A DNA stretch of 64,000 nucleotides from Dyella silvatica (GTDB lineage: Bacteria; Pseudomonadota; Gammaproteobacteria; Xanthomonadales; Rhodanobacteraceae): positions 1 through 64,000 of the forward strand of contig NZ_JAPDPE010000012.1 in the NCBI RefSeq assembly GCF_026283955.1. Reading direction: 5' to 3'. Positions 61,207-64,000 of this stretch are shown one piece after another. The notes beneath the pieces are model-generated. The model was given only the letters and a program-made list of their open reading frames with translations, made no database searches and had not been told where the DNA came from. The position numbers were made by a program, and so were the translations under genes. Each line of letters opens with the position of its first letter. Position 1 is the first letter of the stretch.

Positions 61207-63303
61207 ATGTTCAAAAATCTTGTAAATCTCGCAGTGTTCTTTGCGGGCCTTGGCGCAGTGTGCTGGATTGGCACTGGCTATGTTGGATCCAATCCGCTGG
61301 CGCTGGCCGTCTCCACGCTCATCATCACCTGCTACCTTGCCGGTGCCCTTGAGCTATATCGATATCGGCAGGCCACCTCTACGCTGGCGCGCGCCGTGAC
61401 AGACTTGTCCGCCGCACCAGTCAACCTGGGTGCCTGGCTCGACCGCTTGCAGCCCAGCCTGCGCAACGCGACACGCCTGCGCATCGAGGGCGAACGCGTG
61501 GCCTTGCCCGTGCCGGCCCTGACGCCTTATCTGGTTGGCTTGCTCGTCCTGCTTGGCATGCTCGGCACGCTACTGGGGATGATGGCAACCCTCAGAGGCA
61601 CGGGGATGGCCCTGGAGAGTGCGACCGATCTGCAGGCTATCCGCGGATCTCTCGCCGCGCCGGTGAAAGGGCTAGGGTTTGCGTTCGGCACGTCGATAGC
61701 CGGCGTGGCCAGCTCGGCCATGCTTGGACTGCTTTCGGCGCTATGCCGGCGCGAGCGGCTCTATGCGGTGCAGCAACTGGATCTGAAGATCGCGACGACA
61801 CTACGCGTTTATTCGCAAAGCCATCAGCGCGAGGAGGCCTTCAAGCTTCTTCAGCAACAGACTCAGATGATGCCTGCGTTAATCGATCGCCTGCAGCTGA
61901 TGATGACGACTATCGAGCAGCAGAGTATCTCTGCAAGCGAGCGGCAGATGGTCAGCCATGACGTTTTCCACGCCAAGACCGAGGCTACCTACACACGCCT
62001 CGCCGCCTCTGTAGAGGCGTCGTTGAAAGAGAGTGTCAGCGCAAGCGCCCATGCCGCCGGCACGGCGCTGCAACCCGTCATGGAGGCCACGATGGCGGAC
62101 CTCGCACGCCAGACCGCGTTACTGCACGACACGGTCACCCACGCCGTACAGCAGCAGCTAGAGGGATTGTCGGCCGGCTTCGAAACGACCACGACCATGG
62201 TGGCGGATCGTTGGGCAGAGGCGCTGGTGGAACACCGGCGATCAAACGAAGGGCTTAGCCGAGACCAGCGCAACTCGCTTGAACAATTCACCGAGATCTT
62301 CGAAAACCGATCGAGCGGATTATTGGAGGGCGTCTTCGCCCGCCTGGACACCACGGCAGCTAGCGTCAGTGAGGCATGGAACCATGCGCTATTGCGGCAA
62401 GAAAGCGTCAACGACGAGCTTGCGACCCGCAACCAGCAAGCGTTGAGCGTGGCAGCTGCGACCATCGAGGAGCATGCGACATCGCTGGTCCACGTCGTGC
62501 AGCAATCCCATGTGAACCTGCAGGCAGCGCTCGAAGCGCGCGACCAGGAACGACTGGCGAGCTGGGCAACGACATTCGGCTCGATGAGCACGGCGCTAAG
62601 CGACCACTGGGAAAAAGCAGGCCAGCAGGCCGCGAGCCAACAGCAGGCGATTTGCGACACGCTAGCGCAGACCGCGACCGATATCTCGGCACAGACACAG
62701 GCACATGCCAGCGACACGATTGCCGAGATCTCCCGGCTGGTCCAGGTCGCCTCGGAAGCGCCCAAGGCTGCGGCCGAGATCGTCGCCGAGCTACGCCAGA
62801 AACTCTCCGAGAGCATGGCCCGCGACACGGCGATGCTGGAGGAACGAAGCCACCTGCTGGCCACGCTGGAAACCCTTCTCAACGCCGTGAACCATGCGTC
62901 TACCGAGCAACGGACTGCCATCGACACGCTGGTCGCCACATCGGCGGACCTGCTTGATCGCGTCAGCAGCCGCTTCAGCGAGCATATCGAAACTGAAACC
63001 GCCAAGCTCGGCGCGGCGGCCGTGCAAGTCACCGGCGGAGCCGTCGAGGTGGCAAGCCTGAGCGATGCCTTCGGAACCGCCGTACAGCTGTTCGGTACAT
63101 CAAACGACAAGCTGATCATCCATTTGGAGCGTATCGAAACCGCGCTCGACAAATCGCTCACTCGCAGCGACGAACAGCTGGCGTACTACGTCGCGCAGGC
63201 CAAAGAGGTTATCGATCTAAGCATGCTGTCGCAAAAACAGATCATCGAGGAAATGCAACAGCTGGCCGATCAGCAGGCATCCCTCAGGGCCGAAACGGCA
63301 TGA
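61207..63303 (+). CDS. MotA/ZorA-like membrane protein with long DUF802-type helical tail
   Basis: A 698-residue protein. Four transmembrane segments lie at about 4-24, 30-52, 105-128 and 155-180. The last two, with LVGLLVLLGMLGTLLGMMAT and LGFAFGTSIAGVASSAMLGL, match the pore helices of MotA/TolQ/ExbB-type proton channels. From about 190 to the end it is a continuous helical tail of some 500 residues rich in Gln, Ala and Ser, with repeats of the DUF802 kind (W.EAL..HR.SNEGLSRDQRNSLE and W.HALLRQESVNDELATRNQ). This layout, a stator-type channel with a long cytoplasmic tail, is that of ZorA in Zorya defence systems. ATG 61207 is preferred over an in-frame ATG that overlaps the upstream gene. 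Confidence 0.85.
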   Translation: MFKNLVNLAVFFAGLGAVCWIGTGYVGSNPLALAVSTLIITCYLAGALELYRYRQATSTLARAVTDLSAAPVNLGAWLDRLQPSLRNATRLRIEGERVALPVPALTPYLVGLLVLLGMLGTLLGMMATLRGTGMALESATDLQAIRGSLAAPVKGLGFAFGTSIAGVASSAMLGLLSALCRRERLYAVQQLDLKIATTLRVYSQSHQREEAFKLLQQQTQMMPALIDRLQLMMTTIEQQSISASERQMVSHDVFHAKTEATYTRLAASVEASLKESVSASAHAAGTALQPVMEATMADLARQTALLHDTVTHAVQQQLEGLSAGFETTTTMVADRWAEALVEHRRSNEGLSRDQRNSLEQFTEIFENRSSGLLEGVFARLDTTAASVSEAWNHALLRQESVNDELATRNQQALSVAAATIEEHATSLVHVVQQSHVNLQAALEARDQERLASWATTFGSMSTALSDHWEKAGQQAASQQQAICDTLAQTATDISAQTQAHASDTIAEISRLVQVASEAPKAAAEIVAELRQKLSESMARDTAMLEERSHLLATLETLLNAVNHASTEQRTAIDTLVATSADLLDRVSSRFSEHIETETAKLGAAAVQVTGGAVEVASLSDAFGTAVQLFGTSNDKLIIHLERIETALDKSLTRSDEQLAYYVAQAKEVIDLSMLSQKQIIEEMQQLADQQASLRAETA

Positions 63304-63947
63304 GCGACGAACTGGATGGCGAAGCGGAGTCGACGGCAACCATCTGGGCCGCCTTTGGCGACCTTATGTCGGTATTGCTGGGTGCATTCGTGCTCATCTT
63401 GGTGGGCGTCATCGGTGTGCAGCTGCAACTCTCGAACCGGCTTGAGGAAGAGACCAAGCAACGACAGCTCGAAGCACAACGCCGCAAGACCCTGGAACAG
63501 GCGCTCGCGGCTCCGCTGGCAGCCGGTCGGGTAACCCTCGTCAACGGACACATCGGCATTCGCGGTAGCGTGTTGTTCGCCTTGAACTCCGATCAGCTGC
63601 AGCCCGAAGGGCGCGACGTACTGACAAGCCTGGCAGGCCCTCTTGCCGGCTACCTCAAGTCGCGCGATGAAATCCTGATGGTGAGTGGTTTCACCGATGA
63701 TCGGCAGGTACGCGAGAGCAATCGCCAATTCGCCGACAACTGGGAGCTATCGGCGGAGCGCGCATTGACCGTGACTCGTGCCTTGATTGCCGAAGGTGTT
63801 CCCGCCTCCTCGGTATTCGCTGCTGCCTTCGGTTCAGAACAACCCGTCAGCTCGAATGCCAATGACGAGGAACGGGCCAAGAACCGGCGAGTGGAGATCA
63901 CCCCCATACCGAAGCCATCGACGGCAACGTCGGCAAGCCATGAGTGA
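63300..63947 (+). CDS. MotB/ZorB-like OmpA-domain protein
   Basis: A 215-residue protein with one transmembrane helix (about 17-41) and a periplasmic OmpA-type peptidoglycan-binding domain (about 85-205). In WAAFGDLMSVLLGAFVLILV the Asp21 at the start of the helix sits where MotB carries its proton-binding Asp. The OmpA part shows FALNSDQLQPEGRDVL, VSGFTDDRQV, WELSAERALTVTRALI and RAKNRRVEI. It overlaps the preceding gene by four bases (ATGA). Together the two products have the parts of an ion-driven stator anchored to the cell wall. Confidence 0.88.
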   Translation: MSDELDGEAESTATIWAAFGDLMSVLLGAFVLILVGVIGVQLQLSNRLEEETKQRQLEAQRRKTLEQALAAPLAAGRVTLVNGHIGIRGSVLFALNSDQLQPEGRDVLTSLAGPLAGYLKSRDEILMVSGFTDDRQVRESNRQFADNWELSAERALTVTRALIAEGVPASSVFAAAFGSEQPVSSNANDEERAKNRRVEITPIPKPSTATSASHE

Positions 63948-64000
63948 CCACGGGACAAGTCCACGAGTGGTGCTCGACGCGTGGCGGGCACGACACGCCG
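63940..64000 (+). CDS. DUF2894-family protein, start only (cut by window end)
   Basis: The first 20 codons, MSDHGTSPRVVLDAWRARHA, read from an ATG that overlaps the end of the OmpA-domain gene by eight bases. The LDAWRAR opening resembles DUF2894 proteins, which accompany DUF3348 and DUF802 proteins in other proteobacteria. The rest lies outside the window. Confidence 0.6.
   Translation, partial: MSDHGTSPRVVLDAWRARHA

Overview
This is a GC-rich chromosomal window that reads as a gammaproteobacterium of the order Xanthomonadales, most likely Rhodanobacteraceae (Dyella, Frateuria or Rhodanobacter-like). The placement rests on gene order (cmk-rpsA-ihfB-lapA-lapB; carA-carB-greA; recN/hrcA-grpE-dnaK-dnaJ-dapB; fur/bamE and ratA-rnfH/smpB-ssrA), on the short GGGGAAC-type intergenic repeats, and on the content of the proteins. 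It is inference from memory of these families; no database was searched. No tRNA, rRNA, CRISPR array, insertion sequence or intact prophage was seen.

Layout. 1-5.5 kb: a TetR regulator, a VOC protein, the ergothioneine pair egtB-egtD, and a flavin amine oxidase coupled to a CsaA-like tRNA-binding protein. 5.6-14.2 kb: an alpha-2-macroglobulin and penicillin-binding protein 1C pair. 14.5-22.9 kb: a leftward block with cmk, rpsA, ihfB, lapA, lapB, a WecA-type glycosyltransferase, a WbpM/CapD-type nucleotide-sugar dehydratase and galU, so LPS control and surface polysaccharide precursors sit together. 23-28.8 kb: an acyl-CoA-binding protein, a secreted beta-propeller plus secreted creatininase-family pair, fadH and a LysR regulator. 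28.8-36.6 kb: a stand-alone L36 gene, an MGDG-synthase-like glycosyltransferase, carA-carB-greA and a 2OG-Fe(II) oxygenase. 36.7-41.3 kb: a membrane TPR protein, a Na/Ca antiporter, pdxY, a heptamer tandem repeat and dapB.

41.4-51.1 kb is a chaperone block running leftward: hrcA, grpE, dnaK, a TMEM175-type channel gene inserted between dnaK and dnaJ, dnaJ, a divergent Hsp90-family ATPase, and a large helical-repeat protein. A sigma-32-like promoter lies before dnaK and a weaker one before hrcA. The dnaK reading frame is broken by an apparent 10-base deletion in one of the most conserved parts of the protein. 51.2-58.5 kb: recN, a divergent NarL-type response regulator and MASE1 sensor kinase, a structured intergenic region that may be a small RNA, fur (without any cysteine), bamE, rnfH, ratA, smpB and ssrA (tmRNA).

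58.8-64 kb: a CDF metal exporter, remnants of an ABC transporter, and then a four-gene module that runs off the window end: DUF3348 protein, a MotA/ZorA-like membrane protein with a very long helical tail and DUF802-type repeats, a MotB/ZorB-like OmpA protein, and a DUF2894 protein. The genes overlap or nearly touch, the two central products have the parts of an ion-driven stator, and I know of no assigned function. It is the best candidate here for an undescribed system.
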